Below, piece by piece: positions 20,133 through 29,629 of a stretch of 64,000 bases of DNA (within the stretch, counting starts at the first letter, position 1; every line of letters begins with the position of its first letter). Below the pieces are notes generated by a model that saw nothing but the letters and a program-made list of their open reading frames with translations, had not been told where the DNA came from and searched no databases. The stretch is from Cherax quadricarinatus. Its lineage: Eukaryota > Arthropoda > Malacostraca > Decapoda > Parastacidae. The translations under genes were made by a program, and so were the position numbers. The stretch lies in contig NC_091292.1 of NCBI RefSeq assembly GCF_038502225.1, positions 53,897,111-53,961,110 of the forward strand, in the 5' to 3' direction.

Positions 20133-20480
20133 TGCAAATCTGACAGTTCTCTTACCTATAACACAATTTTTTTGGTAGAGTAACATCTAGGTAAAAAGCC
20201 AAGGTGTTGACAAGTTGGGCGAGGTAAGTAAGGCCGGCACATACGCTAAAACCTTCTGACCGCATAAGAATGTCTCCACTGACTTCACCTTCACCTCCTC
20301 TGTTCATTACTGTTTAAAAAATAAAAAAGAATTTATTACATAAACAGTCAATAATTTTCATGTAAAACTAGATCCTTTCTGCAGCAACTACACAGCTAGC
20401 TACAGAAATGCTACATACAATTATAAAATGTTAAATATTATTTGCACTAAGCTCCACCAAGATAGAAAACTGCTATTTAA

Positions 20481-20734
20481 TCCTTTTGCTGTTGGTCACG
20501 TAGATCTGCATGATTGAGGTCAGTGTTATTCACACAGACCTATGTATAATCATGCCCCATGCAGTGTATGATGTGAACAGTTAGCATCACACTATGTTTG
20601 GGATAAAATGGCAATTTTGATCTCTTAGGGTGGTTTTCATTGATTCATTTACAGTTTTTTTTTTGGTGTCAACTGATGGACTGGAAGTTATATTAGTGAA
20701 AAGGAAAAGATTATGGTTGGTTTCAGACCAAACT
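20481..20734 (-). repeat. Older piggyBac-type MITE (M12), first part
   Basis: After TTAA (20477-20480) the sequence is a diverged, reversed relative of 47524-47800 and 51559-51883 (atgccccatgcagtgtatga, tgtgtttgg). It is interrupted by the large inverted repeat at 20735 and resumes at 23469 and 25523. The region 20133-20480 shows nothing I recognise. Confidence 0.55.
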
Positions 20735-21075
20735 TGACCTGATAAATTAGACATGTGCAACACTTGGGTATATTTATTGAGGAAACGTTTTGCCACACAG
20801 TGGCTTCATCAGTCCATACAAAGGAGAAAGGTGAAGAACAGGAGGAGTTTGAGGTAATCAGTCCCTTAGCCTTGAGGAGATGTAATCAGACCATCAATCT
20901 TGAAAAGAATACAGCATGTGCACGAAGAAGTGGTTTATATACTATAAACAGTTAATGTGAAGCAGTCGTAGGTGGTATCACACCTGACAAATCCAAAGGT
21001 GGAAGTAGGTATTAAGATCCCAAGATGTTGCTTTGTCTGGCAGGTATGCCGATAAATGGTTGAGAGAACTGACAA
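20735..21075. repeat. Large inverted repeat, left arm
   Basis: About 340 bp, the reverse complement of 23103-23468 at roughly 85-90% by eye. Shared words include gtgttgcacatgtgtcta, gccactgtgtggcaaaacgt, attcttttcaagattgatgg and gtgataccacctatgactgc. The space between the arms holds a smaller palindrome (20-bp arms around 21080-21140) and Tigger A. No ORF. Confidence 0.85.
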
Positions 21076-21435
21076 GTTGATAAATTAGACACATGTATAT
21101 AAAGATACGCAAGTGTTGCACATGTGTCTAATTTATTAACTTGTCAGTACAGTGGACCCCCGACATTCGATGGCATCAACATTCGATGGCATCGACATTC
21201 GATAAATCCGACATTCGATGCATTATAACGCAAAAATTTCACCTCGACATTCGATGGGAAACCCGACATTCGATACGATTTGTACGAGAAGTGTCCACGT
21301 GTGGCCTGAACTGCCCCGTGTGTGCCAGTGTTTACAAGCCAGCCAGTGTGCGCGCATCTAAGGATACATTCGGTACATTCCATATCATCCATATTATCAC
21401 TGTTTTTGGTGCTTGTTTCTGCAAAATAAGTAACC

Positions 21436-21719
21436 ATGGGCCCCAAGAAAGCTTCTAGTGCCAACCCTTCGAGAAAAAAGGTGCTAATGACTACTGAAAT
21501 GAAGAGAGAGATAATTGCAAAGTACAAAAGTGAAGTGCGTGTGTCGGAGTGCATGATGATTTGGTAAAGAAATTGCCTGCAACTAGTGGTGTTGCGAGTG
21601 AATTTAAGGCCAGCAAAGGTTGGTTTGAAAGATTTAAGAATCACAGTGGCATACACAGTGTGGTAAGGCATGGTGAGGCTGCCAGTTCAAGTCCTAATGA
21701 AAGGGGATTCCCCTTCTAA
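21436..21719 (+). pseudogene. Tigger A transposase remnant
   Basis: This starts MGPKKASSANPSRKKVLM, as in the other Tigger copies, and runs through the first helix-turn-helix region (KYKSEVRVSE). A deletion then shifts the frame into LHDDLVKKLPATSG, and the CENP-B-like half follows (EFKASKGWFERFKNHSGIHS). A second deletion joins to LMKGDSPSKH. The DDE catalytic domain is gone and the frame is broken. Confidence 0.75.
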
Positions 21720-21783
21720 ACACTAACACCATCCACACTCTCCCCTCCTCCTATCCCATCAATCATCACCAGATCTTCATTAA

Positions 21784-22855
21784 CCCTTTGAGGGTCGACA
21801 GGCCCTCTCCGAAACTCGTTCTCAGGGTCGGCCAAATTTAAAAAAAAAAAAAATTATTTTCTCTTATGAAAAGATAGAGAATCTTTTCCCGATCATAAAG
21901 ACACCAAAAGTTTGAAATTTGATAGAAAACTTACGGAATTATGCTCTCGCAAAGTTAGCGGTCTCGGCGATGTTTACGCATCGGTGATTTTGCCCACTTT
22001 GAGCCCCATTTTCGGCCAATTTCACTGTACTAGTCAACAAAAAACATGAATATTTCGCTAGAACTCCATTTTTTCTATCGAATGGGTGCAAGAAACCACT
22101 CATTTATGAAATTCAACTATCCAGTACAGTGGTCGGAATTTAGCAATTTTGCCAATTTCACACAAATTTCAAAAGATGCCAATTTCTGAATAGGGCCCAG
22201 AATAAACAAGAAAGACATTCCTGGCACTAAAATGACATTTCCTCTAGTCATTAGTCATGTCTCAAGGCCCCTCTTATATTCTTTTGCTTTCCACTTTGAA
22301 TTTTTATTTTCACAAAAAATATAAGATTTACTGTTATGCAGACTACTGCATTAGTGTAAAAAATGGTATAAATATTATTGGTGCACTTGTGAAAGAATAT
22401 TAGACTCACCAGTTGACGTGTATTGCACGCTTGGCACGATTTGTTTACTTTTGAAGTTTGGTAAAAATCGAACATTTCTGCTACTTTGAGCTCAATTTCA
22501 AGGCACCTTTCTTTATAAAACCAGTCAAAATCATCTCAATTTCTGTAATATGTCTTCCATTCTGTAAAATGAGACCAAGAAAACTAGAATACAACAATAA
22601 ATACCATATGAAAATACACTGCAAAGTCGCTGATTTATTAAAAAAAATGGTCAAAGTTTTTTTTTTTCTCATTATGCACTGTGTGCTGCAGGATTTTTTT
22701 TAGACTGTGCACACTGACCACATAGACCCATTCTTTCATATGAAGGCCTACCAGCTTTCTCCCACTAGATTTGAGGCCGCTAGAATTTATGAGTACTAGT
22801 ACGTCAAAAACCCCTACGCCTAAGACGTACTAGTACGACGAAAACCCCCAAAGGG
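21784..22855 (+). mobile_element. piggyBac-type MITE, complete (M4)
   Basis: 1072 bp between TTAA (21780-21783) and TTAA (22856-22859), starting CCCTTTGAGGGTCG and ending CCCCCAAAGGG. It is inserted in Tigger A, where Tigger C has the intact site (cttcattaaaggtaagtgt). Two GTACTAGTAC palindromes lie at 22793-22802 and 22827-22836, 34 bp apart. It is non-coding. Confidence 0.88.
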
Positions 22856-23102
22856 TTAAAGGTAAGTGTGAATTATTCTATTGTTATTAATCTATTGTTA
22901 TTGTTGTTATTGTAATTATTCTATTGCATTAAACTTAATATTTCATGTGGTAAAAATTTTTTTTTCATACTTTTGGGTGTCTTGCACGGATTAATTTGAT
23001 TTCCATTATTTCTTATGGGGAAAATTAATTCGTCTTTCGATATTTTCGACATTCGATGGCTCTCAGAAACGGATTAATATCTAATGTCGGGGGTCCACTG
23101 TA

Positions 23103-23468
23103 CTCTCAACCATTTATCTACATTCCTGTCAGACACAGCAATATCTTGGGGTCTTAATACAGGGAAATATTCACTTGCCTAATCTTTAGGCATGACCTAC
23201 TTCCACATTTGGATTTGTGATACCACCTATGACTGCTTCACCTCACCTGTCCACAGTATAGAAGCCACTTCTGTGCACATATGCTGTATTCTTTTCAAGA
23301 TTGATGGACTGATTACATTATCTCAAGGCTGAGGGACTGATTACCTCAAGCTACTCCTGTTCTTCACCATTCTCCTTTGTATTGACCGATGAAGCCACTG
23401 TGTGGCAAAACGTCTCCTCAATAAAGATACCCAAGTGTTGCACATGTGTCTAATGTATCAACTTGTCG
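23103..23468. repeat. Large inverted repeat, right arm
   Basis: Reverse complement of 20735-21075 (see left arm). It ends ttgcacatgtgtctaatgta and tcaacttgtcgg. After it, M12-type sequence resumes. Confidence 0.85.
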
Positions 23469-23735
23469 GTTCCCTGAACTATTTATCTACATACTTGACC
23501 TGCAACAGGCCTCAAATTGACAGAAATGGTAGATTTTTAGCAATTTTCCTGTTGAAAGGTAGGGGAACCCCTACCACAACCTGGTCTGTTTTATGGGTTT
23601 TTACTGGGTTTGTTTCAATTATTGGGACAGCTTAAAACATACACACACATTCTGTGTTATGGTTTGTTTATTAAGCAATAAATAGGGAAAAGCATCAAAT
23701 TTCTGTATGACATTGGATTCAAAATGGAGGGCAAG
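23469..23735 (-). repeat. Older MITE (M12), second part
   Basis: This aligns with 48214-48620: aggcctcaaa, cctggtctgttttat, caattattgggacagc, ttcaaaatggagggcaag. Because 48308-48492 is missing here, this copy shows the empty site of that small MITE. Tigger B interrupts it at 23736. Confidence 0.65.
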
Positions 23736-24043
23736 TACAGTGGACTCCCGCATACCGATGGCATCACATAATGATTAATCCGCATACCGCTTGCTTTAAT
23801 CGCAAAAATTTTGCCTCGCATACCGCTTGCTTTAATCGCAAAAATTTTGCCTCGCATACCGCTTAAAAACCCGCTCACCGATTTTCGTCCGAGACGCGTC
23901 CAATGTGCGGCCTGAGCCACGCTCACATGTTCCGCCGGTGGCATTGTTTACCAGCCAGCCTCCGTGGTAACATCCAAGCATACAATCGGAATATTTCGTA
24001 TTATTACAGTGTTTTCGGTGCTTTTTCTGGAAAATAAGTGACC

Positions 24044-25024
24044 ATGGGCCCCAAGAAAGCTTCTAGTGCCAACCCTACAGCAATAAGGGTGATAATTACA
24101 ATAGAGATGAAGAAAAAGATCATTGATAAGTATGAAAGTGGAGTGCGTGTCTCCGAGCTGGCCAGGTTGTATAATAAACCCCAATCAACCATCGCTACTA
24201 TTGGTGGTACAGCTGCTGCTGCTGCACTGTCAGCTGCTGCTGCTGCTGTAGCATCGTCTGCTGCTGCTGTAACATCGTCTGTTGCTGCTGTAGCATCGTC
24301 TGTTGCTGCTGTACCACCGTCAGCTGCTGCTGCTGCTGTAGCATCGTCTGCTGCTGCTGTAACATCGTCTGTTGCTGCTGTAGCATCGTCTGTTGCTGCT
24401 GTACCACCGTCAGCTGCTGCTGCTGCTGTAGCATCGTCTGCTGCTGCTGTAACATCGTCTGTTGCTGCTGTAGCATCATCTGTTGCTGCTGTACCACCGT
24501 CAGCTGCTGCTGCTGCTGTAGCATCGTCTGCTGCTGCTGTAACATCGTCTGTTGCTGCTGTAGCATCGTCTGCTGCTGCTGTAGCATCGTCTGTTGCTGC
24601 TGTACCACCGTCAGCTGCTGCTGCTGCTGTAGCATCGTCTGCTGCTGCTGTAGCATCGTCTGCTGCTGCTGTAGCATCGTCTGTTGCTGCTGTACCACCG
24701 TCAGCTGCTGCTGCTGCTGTAGCATCGTCTGCTGCTGCTGTAGCATCGTCTGTTGCTGCTGTACCACCGTCAGCTGCTGCTGCAGCATCGTCTGCTGCTG
24801 CTGTAGCATCGTCTGCTGCTGCTGTATCACTGTCAGCTGCTGCTGCTGCTGCTGTAGCACCGTTGTTGGTGTGGCTTATTGAGAATACCAAGAAACAATT
24901 AACCCCAGAGGATTTGCCACCCAGGATAACCCAAAAAAGTCAGTGTCATCGAAGACTGTCTAACTTATTTCCATTGGGGTCCTTAATCTTGTCTCCCAGG
25001 ATGCAACCCACACCAGTCGACTAA
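24044..25024 (+). CDS. Tigger B ORF: HTH fused to Ala/Ser/Val repeats
   Basis: An open frame of about 326 codons. Residues 1-55 are the pogo-type helix-turn-helix (MGPKKASSANPTAIRV, KYESGVRVSELARLYNKPQS). Residues ~55-275 are repeats of the SSAAAVASSVAAV kind. Residues ~278-290 return to Tigger sequence (VWLIENTKKQL), and the rest is from an unrelated insert. It lacks the DDE domain, so it cannot transpose. The frame may be open only because the repeat unit has no stop codon. Expression is unknown. Confidence 0.5.
   Translation: MGPKKASSANPTAIRVIITIEMKKKIIDKYESGVRVSELARLYNKPQSTIATIGGTAAAAALSAAAAAVASSAAAVTSSVAAVASSVAAVPPSAAAAAVASSAAAVTSSVAAVASSVAAVPPSAAAAAVASSAAAVTSSVAAVASSVAAVPPSAAAAAVASSAAAVTSSVAAVASSAAAVASSVAAVPPSAAAAAVASSAAAVASSAAAVASSVAAVPPSAAAAAVASSAAAVASSVAAVPPSAAAAASSAAAVASSAAAVSLSAAAAAAVAPLLVWLIENTKKQLTPEDLPPRITQKSQCHRRLSNLFPLGSLILSPRMQPTPVD
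24198..24858. repeat. GCT-rich minisatellite, 21-bp unit with 90-bp higher order
   Basis: The basic unit is GCTGCTGCTGTAGCATCGTC plus one T. Blocks beginning gtaccaccgtcag fall at 24311, 24401, 24491, 24602, 24692 and 24761, so the spacing is 90, 90, 111, 90 and 69 bp. The odd values differ from 90 by exactly one 21-bp unit. It lies in the Tigger B ORF. Confidence 0.9.
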
Positions 25025-25522
25025 CACCCAGGTGAACAGGGAAAAATGCCTGGAACTAGTGCTCATATTGGTGAATTTAAAGCCAGCAAAGGTTGGTTTG
25101 AGAGATTTAAGAATCGTAGTGGCATACACAGTGTGATAAGGCCTGTTCTGGAAGAAAATGCAAAACAGGACCTACAGTACTCAGGAGGAAAAGGCACTCC
25201 CAGGACACAGTGTCTCATCAGTCATTGCTGCATCTTCAATAAAGGTAAGTGTCATTTATTCTTCATTTAGTAGACTAGTACATGCACAATATATACTGTG
25301 CATGTACTACTCTACTATTGTGCATGTATCCTTCTCTTTGTGTGTAGGAAAATGTATATTTCATGTGGTAAAAATTTTTTTTTTCATACTTTTGGGTGTC
25401 TTGCACGGATTAATTTGATTTCCATTATTTCTTATGGGGAAAATTCATTCGCATACCGATTATTTCGCATAACAATGACCCCTCTTGCATGGATTAAAAT
25501 CGGTATGCGGGGGTCCACTGTA

Positions 25523-25728
25523 TTATATAGGCCTCAGATAGGCTGGGGGTTCATGACTCATGAACACAAGGTAGATGGCCTTAGGCTGGAATGCCTACAG
25601 TGCTTGTTTTACTTTTTTGAACTGGGAATGATGAAAATAGTGTAAAATTGGCCAAATTGTCAATTTCCATGCACCTGATAGGGTAGTTCTGATGGTTGAA
25701 TTAGCAGTTTTCTTGTGATCAATGAGTA
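25523..25728 (-). repeat. Older MITE (M12), third part
   Basis: It continues the M12 sequence after Tigger B (aattggccaaattgtcaatt, gttttcttgtgatcaatgag). LINE Y2 begins at about 25729 (gtcaccaattattccaatgc), so this MITE is cut there and I do not find its end. Confidence 0.5.
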
Positions 25729-25757
25729 TTGTCACCAATTATTCCAATGCTCTTTAA

Positions 25758-26829
25758 CCCTTTGACTGTTTTGGTCGTATATATACGTCTTACTAGCCAG
25801 TGTTTCAGACGTATATATACTCAATAATTCTAGCGGCTTCAAATCAAGTGGAAGAAAGCTGGTAGGCCTACATGTGAGAGAATGGGTCTGTGTGGTCAGT
25901 GTGCACCACATAAAAAAAATCCTGCAGCACACAGTGCGTAATGAGAAAAAAAAAAACTGATCGTTTTTTTGGATTAAAACGCCGACTTTGAGGTGTATTT
26001 TCGTATAGTATTTATCGATGTATTTGCGTTTTCATGGTCTTAGGTGATAAAATGGAAAACATATTACAGAAATTGAGATGATTTTCATTACTTTGACGAT
26101 GAAAACGACCTTGAAACTGAGCTCAAAGTAGCAGAAATGTTCGATTTTTACCAATGTTCAGGAGTAAACAAATCACACCACACATCCAATACACGTCAAC
26201 TGGAGAGTCTAATATTCTTTCACTAGTGCACTGATATTATTTATACCATTTTTACAATAATGCAGTAGTCTGCATAACAGTAAATTTTGTATTTTTTTGT
26301 ATGAATAAAAAATCAAAATAGAAAGCAATAATAATATAAGAGGGGCCTAGAGATGTGACTAATGAACAGAGGATATGTTATTTTAGTGCCAAGAATGTCT
26401 ACCTTGTTTATTCTGGACCCTATTTTGAAAATGGCATCTTTTTTAGTTTGCGTGAAATTGGCCAAATTGCCAATTTCTTACCACAATATTGGGTAGTCCA
26501 AATTGGTAAATGGGCGGTTTCTTGTACTCAGCTGATAGATAAAATGGAGTTCTAAAGAAATAGCTATGAGTTTGGTCAACTGGAAAAACGGAATTGGCTG
26601 AAAATAGGGCTCAAAGTCGGCGAAATCGCCAATACGCATATGTCGCTGAGACCGCTAACTTTGCGGGAGCGTAATTCCATGAGTTTTCGACCAAATTTCA
26701 AACTTTTGGTGTCATTACCATCGGGAAAAGATTCTCTATCATTTCATAAGAAAAAATAATTTTTTTTTTTTCAAAAATTTAGCGACATAGAATGACAGTT
26801 TCAGAAAGGGGCCTGAAACAGTGAAAGGG
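25758..26829 (-). mobile_element. piggyBac-type MITE, complete (M5)
   Basis: 1072 bp between TTAA (25754-25757) and TTAA (26830-26833), read on the minus strand. The ends are CCCTTTGACTG and CCCTTTCACTG. Two GTATATATAC palindromes lie at 25777-25786 and 25811-25820, 34 bp apart. The body matches M4 in reverse. It interrupts LINE Y2. Confidence 0.88.
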
Positions 26830-28075
26830 TTAACAAATCCACTGAATCATCTACCTTCCCAAAAATCCTCAAAATAGCGAGGGTTACTCCGATCCATAAA
26901 GGAGGTGACCAAGCTGACTTGAATAACTATAGACCAATATCTAACTTACCACTGCTCTCTAAAATCTTTGTAAAATTAATTCATAGACGGATCCATTCCT
27001 ACCTCGTTTCACACAACATATTAAACCCTTGTCAGTTTGGATTCAGAAATAAAAAGAAGCACAAATGACGCTATCATACACATGCTAGAATTAATATATA
27101 CCGCACTTGAAAAGAAAGAAGTCCCGCTGGGCATTTTCATTGATTTACATAAAGCTTTCGATACAGTCGACCATGAACTACTGTACTCCAAATTAATGCA
27201 CTATGGTATCAGAGGCCACTCCCTCAACTACCTAAAGTCATACCTTAGTAACAGAACTCAATATGTGTATGCAAATGATGCAAACTCCTCCACCCAACCA
27301 ATCACAGTAGGAGCCCCACAAGGAAGCGTCCTTGGACCACTCCTCTTTCTCATCTATATCAATGATCTACCGAATGCATCACAGCTACTCAAACCCATAT
27401 TATTTGCAGATGACACTACATATGTATTTTCCCACCCAAACGCAGTCATACTAGCAAACACAGTCAATGCTGAATTACAGAAAATATCTGCCTGGATGAT
27501 GACTAACAAACTTACCCTGAACACTGATAAAACCTATTTCATCCAGTATGGAAACAAAGCTGCAAATGATCGAATTAACATTACGCTAAATGGATCATCA
27601 GTCATGAGACTCACAGAGGGAAAATTCCTAGGTATCCACCTTGACAGTAGCCTTAAGTTCCGGTCACACATGCAACAAATCACCAAGAAAATCTCCAAGA
27701 TTGTAGGCATACTATCAAAGATAAAGTACTACGTTCCACAATCAGCTCTCCTGGCACTGTATCATTCACTCATATACCCTTATCTTACATATGGAATTTG
27801 TGCATGGGGGTCAACAACATCCAATCACCTAAAACCCCTAATAACCCAGCAAAAGGCAGCAGTAAGAATGATAACAAATTCCCACTCCCACCAGCATACT
27901 CCACCAATTTTCAAAAGTCTGAATCTGCTTACCATTAAGAACATCCATACTTATTCATGTGCCTACTACATACACAGAACAATACACACAAATATAAACC
28001 CCCCACTCAAACTTTTCCTCACCAATCTAAACAGGACACGACCACAACACAAGACACAAATCTCTTTTTGATATA

Positions 28076-29248
28076 CAGTGGACCCCCGGTTCGCGATGCT
28101 ATCGGTATCCGATAAATCCGGTAACCGATGCATTATATCGCAGAAAATTTGCCTCGCTTCCCGATACAAAACCCGGTATGCGATGTGGTTCATACGAGAC
28201 GTGTCCATGTGTGGCCTGAACTGCCCCGTGTGTGCCAGTGTTTACAAGCCAGCCAGTGTGCGCGCATCTAAGGATACATTCGGTACATTCCATATTATCA
28301 CTGTTTTTGGTGCCTGTTTTTGCAAAGTAAGTCACCATGGGCCCCAAGAAAGCTCCTAGTGCCAACCCTTCGAGACCAAGGGTGCTAATGACTGTTGAAG
28401 TGAAGAAAGAGATAATTGCAAAGTATGAAAGTGGAGTGCGTGTGTCGGAGCTGGTCAGGTTGTATAGCAAACCCCAATCAACCATCTCTACTATAGTGAG
28501 CAAGAAAACGGCAATCAAGGAAGCTGTTCTTGCAAAAGGTGCAACTGTGATTACGAAACAGCGACTGCAAGTGTTAGAAAATGTTGAGAGACTGTTATTG
28601 GTGTGGATAAATGAAAAACAGATAGCAGGAGATAGCATCTCTCAAGCAATCATTTGTGAAAAGGCTAGGAAGTTGCATGATGATTTGGTAAAAAAATTGC
28701 CTGCAACTAGTGGTGATGTGAGTGAATTTAAGGCCAGCAAAGGTTGGTTTGAAAGATTTAAGAATCGTAGTGGTATACATAGTGTGATTAGGCATGGTGA
28801 GGCTGCCAGTTATGTTGTGCGACAGAAGTCCAGTGACTCTCAAGCTGGTCCTAGTGGCATTAAAAGAAGAAGGGAAGTAACCCCGGAAAAGGACTTGCTA
28901 CCTCAAGTCCTAATGGAGGGGGATTCCCCTTCTAAATGCTAACATCATCCACACTCTCCCCTCCTCCCATCCCATCAATCATCACCAGATCTTCATTAAA
29001 GGTAAGTGTCAATTATTCTTTCGTTATTTGTTATTTATTGTTATTGTTGTTATTGTAATTACTATTCTATTGCATTAAACTTAATATTTCATGTGGTAAA
29101 AGTTTTTTTTTTCATACTTTTGGGGGTCTTGCACGGATTAATTTGATTTCCATTATTTCTTACGGGGAAAATTGATTCGCTTTCCGATATTTTTGGTTTA
29201 CGATGAGCTCTCACGAACGGATTAGTATCGCGAACCGGGGGTCCACTG
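28076..29248 (+). mobile_element. Tigger C, internally deleted
   Basis: 1173 bp with TA at 28074-28075 and 29249-29250, ends CAGTGGACCCCCGG and its complement. Its boxes are of the type CGGTATCCGAT, less uniform than in the other elements, on a 16-bp period. It encodes an open 201-codon frame without a catalytic domain. Confidence 0.9.
28337..28942 (+). CDS. Tigger C protein: DNA-binding domains without DDE
   Basis: 201 residues. Residues 1-65 hold the pogo-type helix-turn-helix (KYESGVRVSELVRLYSKPQS). Residues ~70-155 hold the CENP-B-like second half (LLLVWINEKQIAGDSISQAI, EFKASKGWFERFKNRSGIHS). At residue ~157 (HGEAAS) it jumps in frame to the C-terminal tail (YVVRQKSSDSQAGPSGIKRR). Compared with Tigger D about 375 catalytic residues are missing, yet the frame is unbroken. 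It could bind Tigger ends but not cut them. A repressor role is only inference. Confidence 0.7.
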   Translation: MGPKKAPSANPSRPRVLMTVEVKKEIIAKYESGVRVSELVRLYSKPQSTISTIVSKKTAIKEAVLAKGATVITKQRLQVLENVERLLLVWINEKQIAGDSISQAIICEKARKLHDDLVKKLPATSGDVSEFKASKGWFERFKNRSGIHSVIRHGEAASYVVRQKSSDSQAGPSGIKRRREVTPEKDLLPQVLMEGDSPSKC

Positions 29249-29570
29249 TACCTCGTTCCATATCACACTGTGTAAAAACTCTACACACATAAAGGGCCCC
29301 AAAATATGGAATTCATTACCAGAAGATATTAAAGTAACCCAGTCTGAAAATCAATTTAAGACACTTCTCAAAAGCCACTTAATCACCCTAGACTAAATGC
29401 TATATACACAGTATACATTTACTCACCTATGTACTCCCACATCATACACACATACACATACAGAGGTACAAAAAAAATACAGATAAGAGCAGTATGCCAA
29501 AGCCACTTATACTATGCATAGCATTACGGGCTGGCTTAAAATTAACTTAAGATTAACTAAGCAATGATTA

Positions 29571-29629
29571 TTATTATTATTATAATCAAAAAGAAGCGCT
29601 AAGCCACAAGGACTATACAGCGCTGCTAC
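29571..29629 (-). repeat. Short SINE-like 3' end
   Basis: The sequence agaagcgctaagccacaagg next to an ATT run matches 33824-33880 and, in the other orientation, 52503-52610. The shared motif read as cccttgtgg-cttagcgctt followed by (TAA)n looks like a SINE or LINE 3' end. Its source element is not visible here. Confidence 0.55.

Larger units (their letters stand above)
21150..23100 (+). mobile_element. Tigger A, non-autonomous, holding a MITE
   Basis: Flanked by TA (21148-21149 and 23101-23102), with ends CAGTGGACCCCCG and its complement. The left end carries six copies of the box CGACATTCGAT (one CAACATTCGAT). The first four are on a 16-bp period. Inside is a shredded transposase: MGPKKASSANPSRKKV at 21436, a jump to the second DNA-binding half (EFKASKGWFERFKN), then the C-terminal end. 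The catalytic part is deleted. The MITE 21784-22855 lies in its 3' part. It inserted between the arms of the large inverted repeat. Confidence 0.88.
23738..25520 (+). mobile_element. Tigger B, non-autonomous, with minisatellite
   Basis: TA flanks at 23736-23737 and 25521-25522. The ends carry the box CGCATACCG(A/C)T. The left subterminal block tgctttaatcgcaaaaattt plus box is duplicated (23788-23859). Inside, a Tigger N-terminus is joined to a GCT-rich minisatellite, a short non-Tigger insert and a second Tigger piece (EFKASKGWFERFKNRSGIHS). It has no catalytic domain. Tigger E (48849-50429) has the same build. Confidence 0.88.
26834..29395 (+). pseudogene. LINE Y2 reverse transcriptase, interrupted by Tigger C
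   Basis: Motifs are [85 protein letters not shown] is intact. A +1 shift near 27050 (A-rich codons before STNDAI) separates the first ~70 codons from a 340-codon open frame. Tigger C cuts the C-terminus at 28075. The remainder at 29251-29395 reads KGPKIWNSLPEDIKVTQ. Confidence 0.85.
25729..29570 (+). mobile_element. L2/CR1-group LINE (family Y2), interrupted twice
   Basis: A 5'-truncated LINE holding a MITE (25758-26829) at a TTAA and Tigger C (28076-29248) at a TA. Removing both restores the ORF order (LFNKS then TESSTFP; ISF then DIPRS). The 3' UTR ends in (ATT)n near 29565. A minus-strand copy of the same family lies immediately downstream. Confidence 0.85.

Noticed and set aside
20749..20830. 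A hammerhead ribozyme core (CTGATGA, a GCCAC/GTGGC stem and AAAA on the minus strand)
   Set aside because: The last core element should be GAAA, one extra base lies between the core and stem II, and I could not find convincing stems I and III. It is worth a covariance-model search, but the sequence alone does not support it.
24198..24891. Gln-rich and Ala/Asp-rich frames on the minus strand of the minisatellite
   Set aside because: They are shadows of the repeat. Only the plus frame continues the Tigger N-terminus.
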